Shown: positions 32,235-45,720 of the stretch, one piece after another | Layout of the letters: every line of letters starts with the position of its first letter | Numbering within the stretch: position 1 is the stretch's first letter | Assembly (NCBI GenBank): GCA_963978545.1 | Contig: OZ021726.1 | Span: 52,125,959 to 52,189,958, forward strand | Direction: 5' to 3' | DNA length: 64,000 bases | DNA from: Linyphia triangularis | Lineage: Eukaryota > Arthropoda > Arachnida > Araneae > Linyphiidae | Made by a program: the position numbers and the translations under genes | Notes under the pieces: generated by a model | The model's input: only the letters and a program-made list of their open reading frames with translations | What the model was told of the DNA's origin: nothing | Databases searched by the model: none

Positions 32235-35200
32235 ATTTATATGAATAATACATATTTTTTCTACCGATCAATATTGATCGTTTGGCAATGTTTCATGCTG
32301 CTCTATATGCACAATGTGTTCACATCTAAATTCTGTAAACTCTGTTACTTCATATAGATTTCGATAATAGAATTTTAGAAGAAATCTGCAATAGAAGTTA
32401 ACGGTTATTTACAATTTTGCTATTAAAATATCTTTTATTATTTTTTATTCTTAAAGCGAGTTAAATATTACTTCTAAATAATTTATAGTTTTAATGTTAA
32501 TTCATGCGCAGATCCCAGGGAAGGCTCATAGCAAAAAGTAATGACAGTCGTGGAGCTAAGAATGATTCAATTCTTGTCAGGCAATCATCTGTAGTTTATT
32601 AAGACAAATGTCACACCACGTCTTGAGTAAAGAAGTTAAAGATAGAGAATGTTTTAAAAAAAAAAGGAATTACTGGCACATAAGTAAAGAATGACGTCCC
32701 TAGTCTAGGAAAAACACAACATGAGATCTAACAGATAAGTAAATATTAATAAAGGCTGGAAATTAATAAAGTCTCTATTTATGTGGGAAATGTTTGAATT
32801 TTTGAGTGATTTTGGTTCGAAAATTGACTGAGAATTAAAGTGAAAATGAAAAGAAACTATTAGGAATTGCTTTTCAAAATCAGTACACATCGTCGAATTA
32901 GAGCATTGTACTAAGAGAAGTGCTCATTGTAAAAACCACCAAGATGGTTTAATTTTGGTCCGAGTTACTTGTACGTTTTAATGTTTGAAGTAAGTTAGTT
33001 TCTGAACTAGATACGTTATTTTAAAATATTTGCTGCAGTCTTAACCATGAGTTGGACTCTGTAAAATTTTATATAATCTCTTTACAACATTGCATTCCTA
33101 CAACTAACTATATTCTCTCATTAAACCAACATGAACCTTTAACTATTCGTTTGAAATCCTAATAGCAAGATATGTTCCTTTCCAAAGTACAGGAATCAAT
33201 AGACATCAACCTTCGTTTTCTCTCCTTCATATTTCAAACATCTATTTCAACAAACTTCACCAAGAGTTCCCTCTCGAGATCATTTTCATTGCGAGGCTAA
33301 GTAAACTTCCCAATGAAAGTGAAGGCAGGTTATCTATGAGAATGTTCAGATTGCTGTCGATTCTTCTCTGAGAGTCTAATTCTGTAGAATGCCGTGAATA
33401 ATGTATTTAATCTTTGCCATAACGCTGTCTTTCGGTGAAAGTTATGAACGGTATCCCTATGTTTGTCAAGTCGTCATTTGTCGGGAACTTGGAGCTTAAG
33501 ATGTTTGATATAGAAAATTTTTAAAGGGTTGTACTATGTTGAAACTTAAAGTAATACATTGAATTTTAATTTCTTTGGTCTCTATTTGCACGTAAAGTTA
33601 TAGTTATTGGGATGTCTGCTGTCGAGGAATTGATTTTTTTTTTTTTTTTTTTGAGGCTTTGAAATTGTAAATCTATAGTTAAACTATATTTGTATTCGAA
33701 TTACACTTTTGAAAGTGGCTTTTATCTTTGGTTGATGCCAATTATTAGAATAGAGTGTTCTTTCAGAATATCTGGTTTGTAAAATTCAAAAATACAAATA
33801 ATCCAGGTTATGCATAAACAATATTCAAAATTGGTACCAGTACTTAAACAATTATTCTTGTCTAAAACTATTAAGTTTATGTTGTAATAGTAATAAAAAA
33901 AACTACAATAACATAATTAAGTTATACCAAAGTAGATTTTTCAATATTTATTTGTACAATTTAAAATTACAATTTAGATTATTTAGTTGCCTAGAATACA
34001 ATAGATGGCATACTTTAACAATTACTTATTAAATTTAAATTAAACTGTTTCCTTTTTATATAAACTTCCTTATATGTATTTCAATGATAAACATTTTGTT
34101 TAGAAATTACTTTAAAAATATCTTTAATAATTAAAAAAATTCGTTTAAGATACAATTAGGATACCATTTTTATTATAGAAAATGTGACTTATTAACAATA
34201 TTTAAGTATAAATGATTTGGAATAGTTTATCGATAATTTTATTAGATAACTTACAGGACATTCAATAAAAATAGCATTCTATACATTTATCCGACTGCAT
34301 TGATATATTTCTACGTTAAGCTCTTTGTTAGTTTTCACAAAAATATCACAATTCATAGATTGTGTATCGACAGTTCATCTATATTCGCATTTGAAAAAAA
34401 AAATACTTGATTATGAACTTGTATTTTGCAAATAGATTTATTTATAAGATAAATGAAAATACAGCAGTGCATCAGTTCATCCTGACTTCTAACATCACAC
34501 CGGATTATCTGCTTCAACCTATCATTGATTTTTGAATGATTTACAACAGATGGTTTACCAGAGGAAGAGGTAATCTAAGGATCATTATGTAATATTTAAT
34601 TTCCGACCTTGATTATTTTTCAAATTATTTTATTATTTGTATTATGTTAACAAAAACACACTATCGTTTAAATATCAATTAATATTAGCAATATAACGTT
34701 ATTCCATCTAAATCATAAATCTACGAATACATAGTTCTTTGAATTAAGTAATTTGTTTACATTCTTCCACCCTCCGACAAACATTTTCTGAGGAGTTTTT
34801 TGTCGCAATAACCGCTTCTTTAGAACGATGTCTCCCCTTCAACCATCGATTCTAAAAAGGTATCTCCACAGAAGATCCCTCCACCGAAGCGTCAGAGGAG
34901 ACAGTCAATATCGGTTAAGTTTGAATTCCCTCTGAATGTGTGTGCTCATTCAGTCGAATATTTCCCGAATTTTAGTATGCAGGAAAGAAAACTCACTGAA
35001 AGCGGAATTGGGATTCACATTTTTCTATTATGTGCAATAGAGTGGTCGTAAATAAGATGCGATGGGGGAAATTTTTGTTTAAGTTCTTGTCTTTATCTCC
35101 GGATTGGAGTTTTCTAGGATCGCCATTGTTCATGTTATGTTTATTCTGAGCATATTCGGGTGCATATGGAGATGGGACGTTTAAACAGTTTTTAGTAATA

Positions 35201-36665
35201 AAAAATATTATCAGAGTCCATTTCTTTTGTTAGTATTGGATTGATATTGGTGAATAATATTTTCAGCATTCATATTTAGAAAAATAATTCTGAAAGAGTC
35301 TGAAACATTTAACCTTTATTTAATGACGGGACTTATAAAGTACCGTTCGTTTTCTCATGGTATTGTATTAATTTAAACGTTTTAAGACTCACTAGCTCTT
35401 TGAAATCATCTTCTATGAAGTTCGTTTTTCTATTGTTGGAGGGCAGCACAAGCTTATTTCTCTATGGAAGCTAAGATGGATGCTAGAAGAGTGAAAATCG
35501 TCCATGTGTTTGCATATAAACCAGCGTTCTCCATCAACTTTTAGAGGGTATGTTGACTTATGTTGTAACTTTTCACGGGCCGGATACAACAATATAAGCC
35601 TCCTTAATCATCATCGATTTAACAATATATAGCATATTGTGATTACTGAAAAAAAAAGTATACTTTTATTCTTATTAAAATTTTAGTTGATATTTGGTTC
35701 TTTATTTCAAATAATTAAGAAAAAATAATAATTTTCATTATCAGTAAATTAAAGTCTAAAAAAAGAAGTCAATCTTGTGTTCCAACAGGTCAATGACAAT
35801 TGACCTAACTTTTAATAAATGTGTTTAAACTGTACTTCCAGATTACTCTGTTTTAATAGATATCAATTGCGAGACGATGGCGGTCGAAATCGTTCAGTTT
35901 ATTTTATGATAGAGTCGATGTCTGTCACAGTATTTGATGCAACTAATATTAACTAAATCTCATTTGGACAATTTAATCAGTTATTCCTGTATTTATTTTT
36001 GTTGAAAACCATCTTTCTGAAAGCTTCTTCATATAGTTTCTTCGGGAACGTAGTGAAGAACTCTGTTCTACATAGTTAACGCATACTATTTCGGACATAT
36101 TACAATTATGTAAAGAAGAAAGCCCATACTGTGAAATTTGATGTTTTTTTTTTTTTTTTTTTTTGCTGTCGGCGAGTTGCAGAAAATTCAGTTGCTTGCC
36201 AGATTCTAGCTAGCCAGGGCTGAGTAGTGGCTAACGCTTATATAAAGAAATACAAGCTTATGCTGGCATTCAACAATTGAAGTACGAACTTTATAGAAGT
36301 GGATTTCGAAGTCCCAATGGGATTGAAAGTATGTAAATTAATAAGATACCATAAGGAAACTGACGGGACGCATAATTCCCCTCAGTTAATGAAGGGTTAA
36401 ATTGCAAGGATAATACAAGGATACGTTACTCAAGTTCTTTAAATTCTGACAGTCGACATGCTGACAATGAAATTTTTCATAGTGTAAGTACACCAAACAT
36501 CCCTATACGATACTTTATTTTGTTTCTACCACTCTAGAATTTAAAAAATATGTGCTCTTACAGATCAAACAAGAAATTTGATTTTGGCAATATATAATAT
36601 ATTTGTATGTCATAATATATTTTTATATTGTTTACATAATTTAGCTGGAACCTAATATATCCCAA
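32235..36665. other. AT-rich non-coding DNA with T-runs
   Basis: T-runs occur at 33634-33652 and 36144-36164. Short stretches near 33180-33500 and 34760-34960 are less AT-biased but have no frame or family resemblance. No tRNA or repeat with clear ends was found. Confidence 0.45.
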
Positions 36666-37374
36666 AGGACAATTCCCGCAATTTTAATTTCTTTTTATTT
36701 AATTCTAAATGTTTCAAAAAGACCATAAACATAAAAAGTTTTGCTCAGTGCGCTTTTTTTTTTTAATTTGCGATCAAAATTACTTTGGGCCGACCAAACG
36801 GTATAGTGGTTAGCGTGCTGGCTTCTAGACCGCGAGGTTGCGGGTTCGAGTCCCGTGTTTGGCATGGGTGTTTGTAAATGTATGTTGGCTTGTCTAATGA
36901 CGAAAGTTTCGGCGCATTATAGCCCTCGTGTTGCTGACGGCGCCAGATAATCTGAATACAACCAAAATTACTTTGGTAAACGTTGGCGAGAAAACGACTC
37001 ATTTCACTGGTATTGAATGTGACGTCACGGATTCGCAAACATCTTGGCTTGAAATGCAGCAGCGGAAACCACATTTGCAAGTTTCTCGCAAATCACGCCA
37101 ACCTGTATGGAATGTGCCAATGGTCTACCAACGCCAACTATTTGGCAGAAACCTCAAGATAACCATAGAAACGATAGGGTCTCTTTACGTCACGGACTTT
37201 GTTTACTGTCTTGATTGGACTGGTATTGGCTCGGTTTTAAGGCATTTTCTTCTCTTAATATTTAAATAACTATTTATTTTAAAGAACTTTTGTTGAAATA
37301 TTTGAAATCAGAAAAAAATTATTCATAAGTATATACTAATTTCACTCGTTTTTAAAAAATGCGGGAATTGTCCA
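36666..37374 (-). mobile_element. Terminal-inverted-repeat element A, second copy, split by a SINE
   Basis: Inverted copy of the element at 21203-21724, with ends AGGACAATTCCCGCA and TGCGGGAATTGTCCA. It is 709 bp including a 174-bp SINE and a 14-bp duplicated target; subtracting these leaves 521 bp, one base from the other copy. Frames at 36763-37080 (minus) and 36928-37269 (plus) cross the SINE junctions and are not genes. Confidence 0.8.
36789..36962 (+). mobile_element. tRNA-derived SINE (family 1), full-length
   Basis: A 174-bp insertion between exact 14-bp duplications CAAAATTACTTTGG (36775-36788, 36963-36976). The first ~75 bases are tRNA-like, with box A TAGTGGTTAGCGTGCTGG, box B GGTTCGAGTCC, and acceptor ends GCCGACC and GTTTGGC that pair at most positions. 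A body (GTTTGTAAATGTATGTTGGC ... TTTCGGCGCATTATAGCCC) follows, then a tail ending GGCGCCAGATAATCTGAATACAAC. The anticodon loop holds TCT but the anticodon stem is broken. It is inserted in element A, hence younger than it. Confidence 0.9.
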
Positions 37375-37879
37375 TTGAATTAAAATTATTTCGCTTTTCC
37401 GAAAGTGTGCTGCTGCCATTGAAAACGGGTTAAAATTTCAAATCAATAAAGAATGCGTCTATAATATTAGCACCTGGTGAGACACCTCACCAAAACTGCA
37501 TCGCGGTTGACTGATATACAATGTGGTCATCACTACGTGTTGTTGCTTTTCTCTATAAATTTCCAACTCCATCTTGAAACGTATAAACAACCAACTTTTT
37601 CCAGAAGTGAACGGATGGTTGTGTTTTGTTAAGCAGTATAGATTTAGCCCTGATGAGATTTCATAAAGAATTGGTGCAAATATAGGAAAAAAATCAACTT
37701 TCTATTTAATTTCACATTAATTTTCTTCAATTAATTGAGTTTCATGCACAAATATAGCTATACTATCATTTTCATGCAATTAATGTTTTAGAATTATTGC
37801 CTTACGGTAAAGTCGGTTGAGAAAATATTGTATGCAGTTCCGTGAAAATCAGCAATATAAATATAAATCATGCAAACAT
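37375..37879. other. Non-coding DNA
   Basis: Nothing supportable seen. Confidence 0.4.
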
Positions 37880-38531
37880 TTAAAGGGGTTCGATTTTGTA
37901 AAAAAAAAAAAAAAAAAAAAATCATTTACGATATTTTGAATTTTTTGTATAAATTCTACACAAAAAACACACTTAAAAATGTTAAAAAAAGTAATCTAAT
38001 TTATATTTCTTTAAAAACATTTTATTTGTGTAAAAGTGTTCTATGTAAAAAAAAAATTAAAAAAAAAAAAAAATGGTACATTTGTCAGAAAAAATAGCAT
38101 CTTGAAGAAAGAGCGTGTTTAAAGTATAAAGAAATTGTGTTTTTATTGTGATATTGTGATATATATATTTTTAATTTTAATTAAAAATACTAAATACTCT
38201 CCAAATTATACCGTTTGTAGGAACTATAATAAATATCACAATGCACTAAAAACCTCAAAAGAGATTTTGAGAAAAGTTTTTGTCTCTTAACGAAACAATT
38301 CTTAATTTCTACAGTAAAATCTTAGAAATGAGACTAATATCTTTCACAAAAATTCATTTTTTTTTTAAAGTAAATGAATTTCAATTAAAAGCTAACTTTA
38401 GTAGAATAAAAAGTGTCTGCTAAATGCACTAAAAAAGAATTAAGCTTCAATGTCAATTACTTTCTGAGAAAAAGATACCTGAAATATGACAAATTAACAT
38501 TACCGGTATAGAAGGTACCAACTCCTCTTAA
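37880..38531 (+). mobile_element. TTAA-flanked element F, copy 1 (partly low-complexity)
   Basis: The last ~150 bases (38380-38527) match 39865-40008 in the same orientation: AAGTGTCTGCTAAATGCACT, TTCTGAGAAAAAG, ACATTACCGG and ACTCCTCTTAA are shared with small changes. Both copies end at TTAA after CTCCTC. A candidate left end is TTAAAGGGG at 37880. The interior contains long A-runs, so left-part homology is weak and the left boundary is tentative. The Lys-rich frame at 37870-38097 results from the A-runs. Confidence 0.5.
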
Positions 38532-39424
38532 TTAAACAGTATTGAAATGTTCTTTGTTGCAAATAATAACTAATGAAATTCAGCTTTCCTATTATATAGA
38601 ATAGTCAAATATATAATTAAAGTATTTTTTTTATTAAGCTATATTGTGTTATATGTTTGCACTCAAATCCATGTTCGGCGAAATGGTAGTGTGAATATCG
38701 AGGTGGTGGCAAAGGAGGAAAGTCCGTACTTTTTACAATTTTGCTAATTTCCGACAGCAGTTTCGTCTAAACATTACAATTTTCTTTCTATTATTGATAA
38801 AGAAAAAACTGTAGTTCCAAAAAAAATATTCATTTTATATCTTGAAAGAATCGAGTGTTTTATAACCCTTAATAAAATAATTACAACCACAGCAACAACT
38901 ATCATATATCTGAAGAAAATAAACTGCAATAAAAAAATAAGTAAACCATTGATTCCCTCCCAGCAATTTACCAATCACAGTCCCCCACAAACTTTCTCAA
39001 TTAAAAAAAAAAATCCCACACCAAATGTTCAGAATTATTCGATATGTAGTATTTATAATCCGATCCGGTAGAAAATCATTTCCCAGAAGTAAATGATTGT
39101 GGGGTATAGAGAAAAATTGGGTGATTGTTCTCCAACGACAAGTTTCTGTTTCCAGTCGTTGATGATGAATGCTTCAGTCACTGCAGACCCATTATTTAAC
39201 AGTGAGCAATCCATATGAACTGGGAACGGAAGTCCTTACGGAACTGATTTCTGCTTACTTGGGACGGATAGAGAAAAAGTGGAAGTTAGGAAATCCGTCT
39301 TTCTCGATGGGAAAGGGAGGACAGCAAACGATTTTATGCGTGTAGGGTTTGAGGGGAGGGAGGTGTGGAATGTGGTTTTCAATCCTGTGGTGTTTGCCAT
39401 TCTGAGCAATTGGATGTATGAAGT
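38532..39424. other. Non-coding DNA between two copies of element F
   Basis: The part at 39040-39400 is less AT-biased than the rest, but contains no long frame and no recognised family. No RNA gene was seen. Confidence 0.4.
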
Positions 39425-40012
39425 TTAAGGGGAGACTAAAATTTATAAAAATCGATTTTTAGTTTATTAATATTGTTTGTCAATATTTAACATTTTCTCT
39501 TTAAATTATACTTCATTTGTAATAATACCTCAGTAAGAAGTATTTTTAATACTTTTAGAAAGTATTTTTAGATAAAAAAAAATTAGATTAAAAAAATATT
39601 TAGAAGTATTTTTAATACCTAGAGAAAAGCGGGAACTATTAGAGTAACTAAAGTTTTTTTTAAAATGCGTTTTTCTCTAAACAAGTTTTGACAAGATATT
39701 CCTTTTCAGTATCTGTGTATACTTAAGATTTTTTTTTTTGTTAACATGAAAATATTTTTTATTTTGAATTATTTCGTCAAAAAGGAAAGTCAGTCAAATT
39801 TGTTGTGACTTTTAATAAATTTGAGAGGCTTTCACGATAATTAATTGAAAAAAAAAATGAATTACGATCGAAAGCTCAAATCTGTAGAATAATAAGTGTC
39901 TGCTAATGCACTGAAAATAATTATGCTTCTATATCTATTATATTCTGAGAAAAAGGTACATGAAATATGGCAACTTGACATTACCGGGATAAGGGGTACA
40001 AACTCCTCTTAA
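39425..40012 (+). mobile_element. TTAA-flanked element F, copy 2 (about 580 bp)
   Basis: TTAAGGGGAG at 39425 and CTCCTCTTAA at 40003-40012 form short imperfect inverted ends with TTAA on both sides. The right 150 bases are shared with copy 1. Within it, a stretch around 39530-39620 has repeated AAGTATTTTTAATAC blocks. Non-coding. TTAA at both ends points to a piggyBac-like non-autonomous element, tentatively. Confidence 0.55.
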
Positions 40013-41414
40013 CGTTTGGCGTGTGTTTTAAGGTGGGATTAGATAATGCAAGAAATTACTTTTACTGATTGTTTAAAATATATATAATAGGCTGATTTTA
40101 ATACGGTTGGAGGAAGGCTTCGGAATCTTTTAAGTCGAGTACACTCACTGGGATCTGGCATGGGAAAAATCCCAGAAATCCCATTAGAAAACCTCACTGA
40201 TGTAAGATTAACTTAAACGATCGCCGCTGTCTCTACTTCCTGTGAAGAGGTCTTAGAAATTTTTTAGCATGTCTTCTTGATTGTTAGTTGCATTTTCTGA
40301 CTGCCAGCTGAGAAATTAACTTTTTTTTATTACTATTAAAGATAAAGATCCAGTATAAATTGCAAAAATTCTCAAAACAAAAAAAAAGAGGGTTTTTTTT
40401 TTATATATATATACAGCACTGTACTTGTGGGATTTCAATTACTTGATTATTTGTGGTCAAATAATATAAAAAACTATATAAATAAACAAATAATATAAAT
40501 TTTGAATTATTTTCATGAAAGTAATGTGTGGAAGTAGGAACACATTTTATATAACATCACTATTGGCAACAAGCTAATTTATTTCTATGATTAAGGATTA
40601 GTTAAATTCAATTGTACCTTCTTTCTAATCAATTTTAAATATTAATAATTTTTTTTGCAATTATATGTGATTTGATCCCAGGAATACTTGTATTTGATTC
40701 TTTTCTCCTAACAGGAGCTGTAAAAATTTAAAATTTTGTTTTAAAATAAATTACCCATGAAAACTACGAAAATTATCTTTGTGTGATTTTATCTTATTTG
40801 AATCATTTTTGGAATTTTCATAATTACCTATTAATTAAATTAATAAATCCCATATCCATAATATTCTTTGCAAGACACAAGTGAATTACATTTAGATGTG
40901 GATACATTTTTAAAAAGTTACACCTACTATATATTTGACTGTATACTTTTATCCAACGTAAACTTTTATTTTTTATACAAAACTGTTCCTTAGAATTTTT
41001 TTTGCAGAAAATAATGCCCCACCCAGAAACTTTTTCCAGCCCCACGCCTACGTAAAAGGCAACCGAAATCAGTTTTTATATTCTATTCATAGATCATTAT
41101 AATGAAACCGTTTATAAAGAAATACTTATCAATAATAAAAAATACAAAGCATATTTTTTTTCATCTAGCAACAAAATAATGTCCATTTCATGGGTAGCGA
41201 CTTTATCCAGTCCACGCCTGTTATATATAATTCACACGCTAATGTGTCGTTATATTACAGAGATCGTACTTAAATGAAGATCATTATATTGCATAGAGAT
41301 TATTTTTATAAAATGAAATAATTAATATGACATTGAATGGGGGAATTTGCAATGTACTATAATAATATCAATGAAAAGTCTACGAAGTAGATTTAACTTC
41401 ATGAGGAATTTTTA
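40013..41414. other. AT-rich non-coding DNA
   Basis: The minus-strand 73-codon frame at 40824-41045 lacks a start context or family resemblance. No repeat ends were recognised. Confidence 0.4.
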
Positions 41415-41416
41415 TA

Positions 41417-41589
41417 CAGTCAAACCCTGTTAACGCGAAGTCGATGGGGTCGACGAAATTGTTCGCCTTAACCGAATTTCATGTTAAACGAAAAAAATTG
41501 ACGTTAAGTTTTAAATACGGAGAACTGCTTTTACTTCGTGTTAAACAGGATTTTATGTTAAGCGATTTCACGTTAATGGGGCTTGACTG
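41417..41589 (+). mobile_element. pogo/Tigger-like miniature element, short copy (173 bp)
   Basis: Begins CAGTCAAACCCTGTTAACGC after TA (41415-41416) and ends GGGGCTTGACTG before TA (41590-41591). The inverted ends are about 12 bases with mismatches. Its first 70 and last 70 bases match the two ends of the 547-bp copy at 31686-32232, so it is probably an internally deleted derivative or sister form. No coding capacity. Confidence 0.8.
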
Positions 41590-41591
41590 TA

Positions 41592-42751
41592 ACTTATAGC
41601 TCAATATTTCATGAGGAGTTTTTATAGCGAATTTTATATTGAATTCTAAAATAGAGATATATTTGAAAAAAAATTATTTTAAGTTCTTTTTTCTTTATTT
41701 GTATTTAAAACAAGCAGTTGGAAATTTTAAAGTGCATACTAAAATGATTTAAATTTAAGTATGTGAATTTCTAGGAGAGATGAAAGTATACTTTTTAAGT
41801 TTTTTTCTATAAGGACACCGAACAAATGAAAGTAGTTTGTAAAATTTTTATTTATCTTTAAACGTTAATTAGGTCCAAATTTAACTCTGAAAGGACTGAA
41901 TCTACAGTAGTATCAAAATTTTTAATTTGTTTTATCTTAATATCTCTATAAACCCGTTTTAAATAAATATAACTATTCAGAAGAACATTTCTTTTATTTT
42001 GCGTCTTTATAAATGTTTTAATTCGCTTTAAATCCAATAAGTTTTTTGGGAACATAACCAAATATCATCGTGTCACTTTTTTTTAGCAATAAAGGGCATG
42101 CATGACAAATTTATATCCTTTATTTGATGAAATGGACCCATATATAAAAGATATTGCATGGCCTTGTGGACCTTTGATTTGCAATGGTGTATTGATATAC
42201 TTCCGACAAATAGTTGTTCATATTTTAGGCTTTTTATTGCAAATATTTATACTCTTAATGTAAACATATTAAATTGAAAATACAACCTAGGCGTGACGTT
42301 CAAAAGAGTATGATCAATGAATTGGTAAATATGTATTCCATTTTGAAAGACGATGTCAACATCATCTAGAATAAAACATATTTCCAAACTCTCGGAATGC
42401 TCGTATTTTAGTTTCTTATTCTGCTTATATCCATTTCATATAACGTAAAGTAAAGAAAGGCAGACACAACGAAATATCTTGCTATTGAGTATCCTGATGT
42501 CTTTCTTTTGCGACTGTGTTGTCGTTTCAATGAAAAGTTATTCCACAGTGGGCCATTCCCATTTGGGGTAAAGCTGCTGTTCCATTTTCGATGTTGTATG
42601 CGATATTGTACATGATCCAAGGGCATCAAAAGTGTCACAAAAAGAAATATATTAAATAATAAATAAAAGAAAAGGAATACACGAATTAGGTAAAAGTATC
42701 AATACAAAAGACAACATGGTTAAAAAAAAAAAAAAAACATGTTTTCTGTAG

Positions 42752-42792
<41 letters not shown>

Positions 42793-44426
42793 TTTTAAAA
42801 AACGAGGAAACGATCATTTAAATATCATTGTCATTTGGCAGGCACGCACGCACGCACGCACGCACGCACTCACTCACACATACACACACAATTTGTAAAA
42901 ATTAGCTCTAAAACTAATATTTTGGTTAGCTAAGAAGTTGTTAAAGATTGTTTTAGTGTCTTTATGCATGTCCTAAAAGATACTCAAGTGCCACAAAACA
43001 TTCTAACAACATCATTTTTATCTATTACTAGACATGGGTGAACGTGCTTTGGTAGATCTTACAAAAGAACTGACCGCATTTGTGCTTCCAATAGGAAAAA
43101 CTGGGGAAAATTCTTCTAGAAAGTTCAATAAATCACTCAAGACTATTGTATTATAACGAAAGTCGTTTAACTTATTTTAGAAAAAAGAGTTGAGGATAGA
43201 CAAAATATTGGGAATCGAACAGGAGTCTTCACCCATGTTGAACGTTTGTTCTGTTTATGGGATTGGAGCTTAGAAATTGATTGAAGACATTATAACTAAC
43301 AGATGGAAGATTGTACCATTGCTCTTAACAAAAATTTGTTGAAACGGACAACATATGATTAAAAGAGTTTAGCTTATTGAAGTATTATTTGATAAAATTA
43401 TAATTTTTATTATGTTGTTTCTTAAAAATTAGCGCATAAAGAAAATAGCATTCATACTTATATATTAAAACATTTGTTTAGAAAACCTATTAAACGAAAC
43501 TGGTATAGCTTATAATTTCTGAGCGACGCCATTTTCCTTATGATTAAGTACCAAAAGTAATTTGTCGATAAAAGTAGATTTTCATATTCTATCTGTTTGG
43601 AAAGGTGTTGAACCAACGTCTTTCATAAATTAGTTAATAACTGTACATATACACAAAGAAATCTATGAAATGTCTTACCTTTTTAAGTGTGTAAGTAGTA
43701 ACAAGATTATCAGTTTTGTTGACGATTAACTATAACCTCTTTCAATACCTAAAATACAAAAACTAAAGTAATTATTTTGAAAAGATTAAAATTAATTATT
43801 TTGATGCGAGTAAAAACATTTTAATTAGGATAAAATTGTTCTGCAAATAATTTCAAAATAAATTTTAAGTAGGAACTACAACGACTTTACCTTCATTCAT
43901 TGAATTTAATAAAACAAAACTCAGCTTATTTTTATAAATTACTTATATATTGAAATGGAAAGCTGTGACACAAAATAATTTCATATTTTTTTTCAATAAA
44001 ATAATACTTATGCAAATAAAAAGGTTAATGTTTTAGGATTGTAATATAACATAACAAACAAATACATTATTTCCAAAATTTAATTATCATAAAAACATTA
44101 TTTTAATTAACTAATACTCGTAGATGTCAGATTGAAATAGTTTGGAAAGTATTACTTATTTAATGCCGTCAAAACACCTGCTATCCTCTCTTGAACTGCC
44201 ATATTATCAAGAGAAGAATATCAGTCCCATAAAGAAAAGTTTTTCTGGTTTTGTCTTACGGGGATCTTTCGAGCGAATAATTCAACTTGGTTATCCGATA
44301 CATCTTCCATATTATTCACATATGGAGGGTATATAATTAAAAAAAAAAACTTACAATGGAATTTTTTATTTTTGGAGGATAAATCTATGTTCTAAGATAA
44401 AATTTCATAAAACTATCGAAAAAAGA
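41592..44426. other. Low-complexity non-coding DNA
   Basis: Holds an A-run of 33 bases (42758-42790), a shorter A-run just before it, and a CGCA/CACT microsatellite (42841-42890). Frames at 41858-42061 and 42408-42638 (minus) and 44142-44336 (plus) have no recognisable family and no supporting signals. Confidence 0.5.
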
Positions 44427-44438
44427 ATATACAACAAG

Positions 44439-44505
44439 TTGGATTGGTTGGTTGGATTTCAGATTTATTAGGCGCAAGGGCAACACATGGGCCGAACTGA
44501 GCCAT
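44439..44505 (-). mobile_element. 5'-truncated SINE related to family 1
   Basis: A 67-bp insert between exact 12-bp copies of ATATACAACAAG (44427-44438, 44506-44517). The sequence GGTTGGATTTCAGATTTATT followed by GGCGCAAGGGCAACACATGG resembles the family 1 3' tail but with consistent differences, so it may be a sister subfamily. The tRNA head is absent; 5' truncation plus a target duplication is what incomplete reverse transcription produces. Confidence 0.7.
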
Positions 44506-44517
44506 ATATACAACAAG

Positions 44518-45707
44518 GTAAATGTTTTAACATAAATTGATGTAAATAAAATCAAAACTTACAAATCAATTCGATAGTTCAAAGAACAAAGTATTTAAAT
44601 AAGAATAAGAGAACCCACCAAATTTACTTAATTTAAAAAAAATATTGTATTTACTGTGCAGAAATTTAAAAAAAAAAATCATTCCATATTTAGCATAGAA
44701 AATAACACTGAAGCACCCTTAAACCAAATCAAGTGACATAAGACAACTAATTCAATCATCATTGGCTCTACTGGTTTCTGGAGAATGCTTATAATGAGCA
44801 ACTAACATGTCACATACCAAGAGCGAATATGCAAGAGGCGAATACTACATCAATGAACCAAGGAACCTTCAATGTTATGCAATTAAAATAAGACATCACT
44901 GAACATCGTCACATGCATGGCCCTTAACTTCAAGCCACAGTGAGCCGTACGGTTACCAACCAACCGGATCCCTACCAGTATCTCATACTACTAAAAGGCA
45001 GTCATAATGCATTCTAACAAAGTCCATAGTTCCTGAATATATCCATTCCATAGTTCATGAATAGTCGGTCATATATTTCAGATTCCTGAACACCTCTAGT
45101 CCATAATCGATGAGGTTGGATCTACTATTGCAGTAAACCTCAGGATATGTGTCAGGCATTATTAGTTTCAGACAGACATGAAATGGAATTTCAAACGAGA
45201 AATGTAATGTTGTGTAGCAAGAAGTATTGCGTTTGCTTCAATGCGGTATTAGGAGTGATAGAGGTATTGCGATGGAATACATGGTCTTGGTGATTTTTTA
45301 GCAGATCAAAAGACAGACTTGATTTCATTTATTGTAGTTTTAACCCTGGACGACGGGCGTTCAAGTACGTAAGCAAATTTGTTTTGTCTAAAAGATCCGG
45401 CCAATACTTTTCTCTACTTGGTATAAAAATACGTAATTTTTAAGTACATTTATAAACAGACACAAGAGATTATACATTTTTACGTATTTTCTGAACACAT
45501 ATTTAAAAAAAATTAGAATGTAATTATTTTTGAAATAAATTGTAAACAGAGTAAATATCTACCACGGTAGGTGACTAAAAATATTAATAATAATAATACC
45601 ATAAGAAATAATTTAAATACTTGTTTCTTTGCAATCTTTATTCATTGATATCTTATTTAAATATCTTTATTTTTTAAAAGTCTCCATAAGTTTTATTCGT
45701 TTTTAAC
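44518..45707. other. Non-coding DNA
   Basis: The stretch 44740-45380 is less AT-rich but has no open frame or repeat end that I recognise. Confidence 0.4.
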
Positions 45708-45720
45708 ATTAGTTGATCAG

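Noticed and set aside
36789..36863. Possible functional tRNA-Arg gene with TCT in the anticodon loop
   Set aside because: The anticodon stem does not pair, the homology extends past the tRNA part in several copies, and target-site duplications mark it as a SINE.
36763..37080. Frame sharing a peptide with 57822-58130 (HEGYNAPK region)
   Set aside because: The shared peptide comes from two copies of the same SINE read in antisense; the frames cross the SINE junctions.
37870..38097. Lys/Asn-rich 75-codon frame
   Set aside because: It is produced by long A-runs and has no start context or homology.
42841..42890. CGCA-repeat as a possible regulatory or Z-DNA element
   Set aside because: It is an ordinary short microsatellite; alternating purine-pyrimidine text alone does not support a function.
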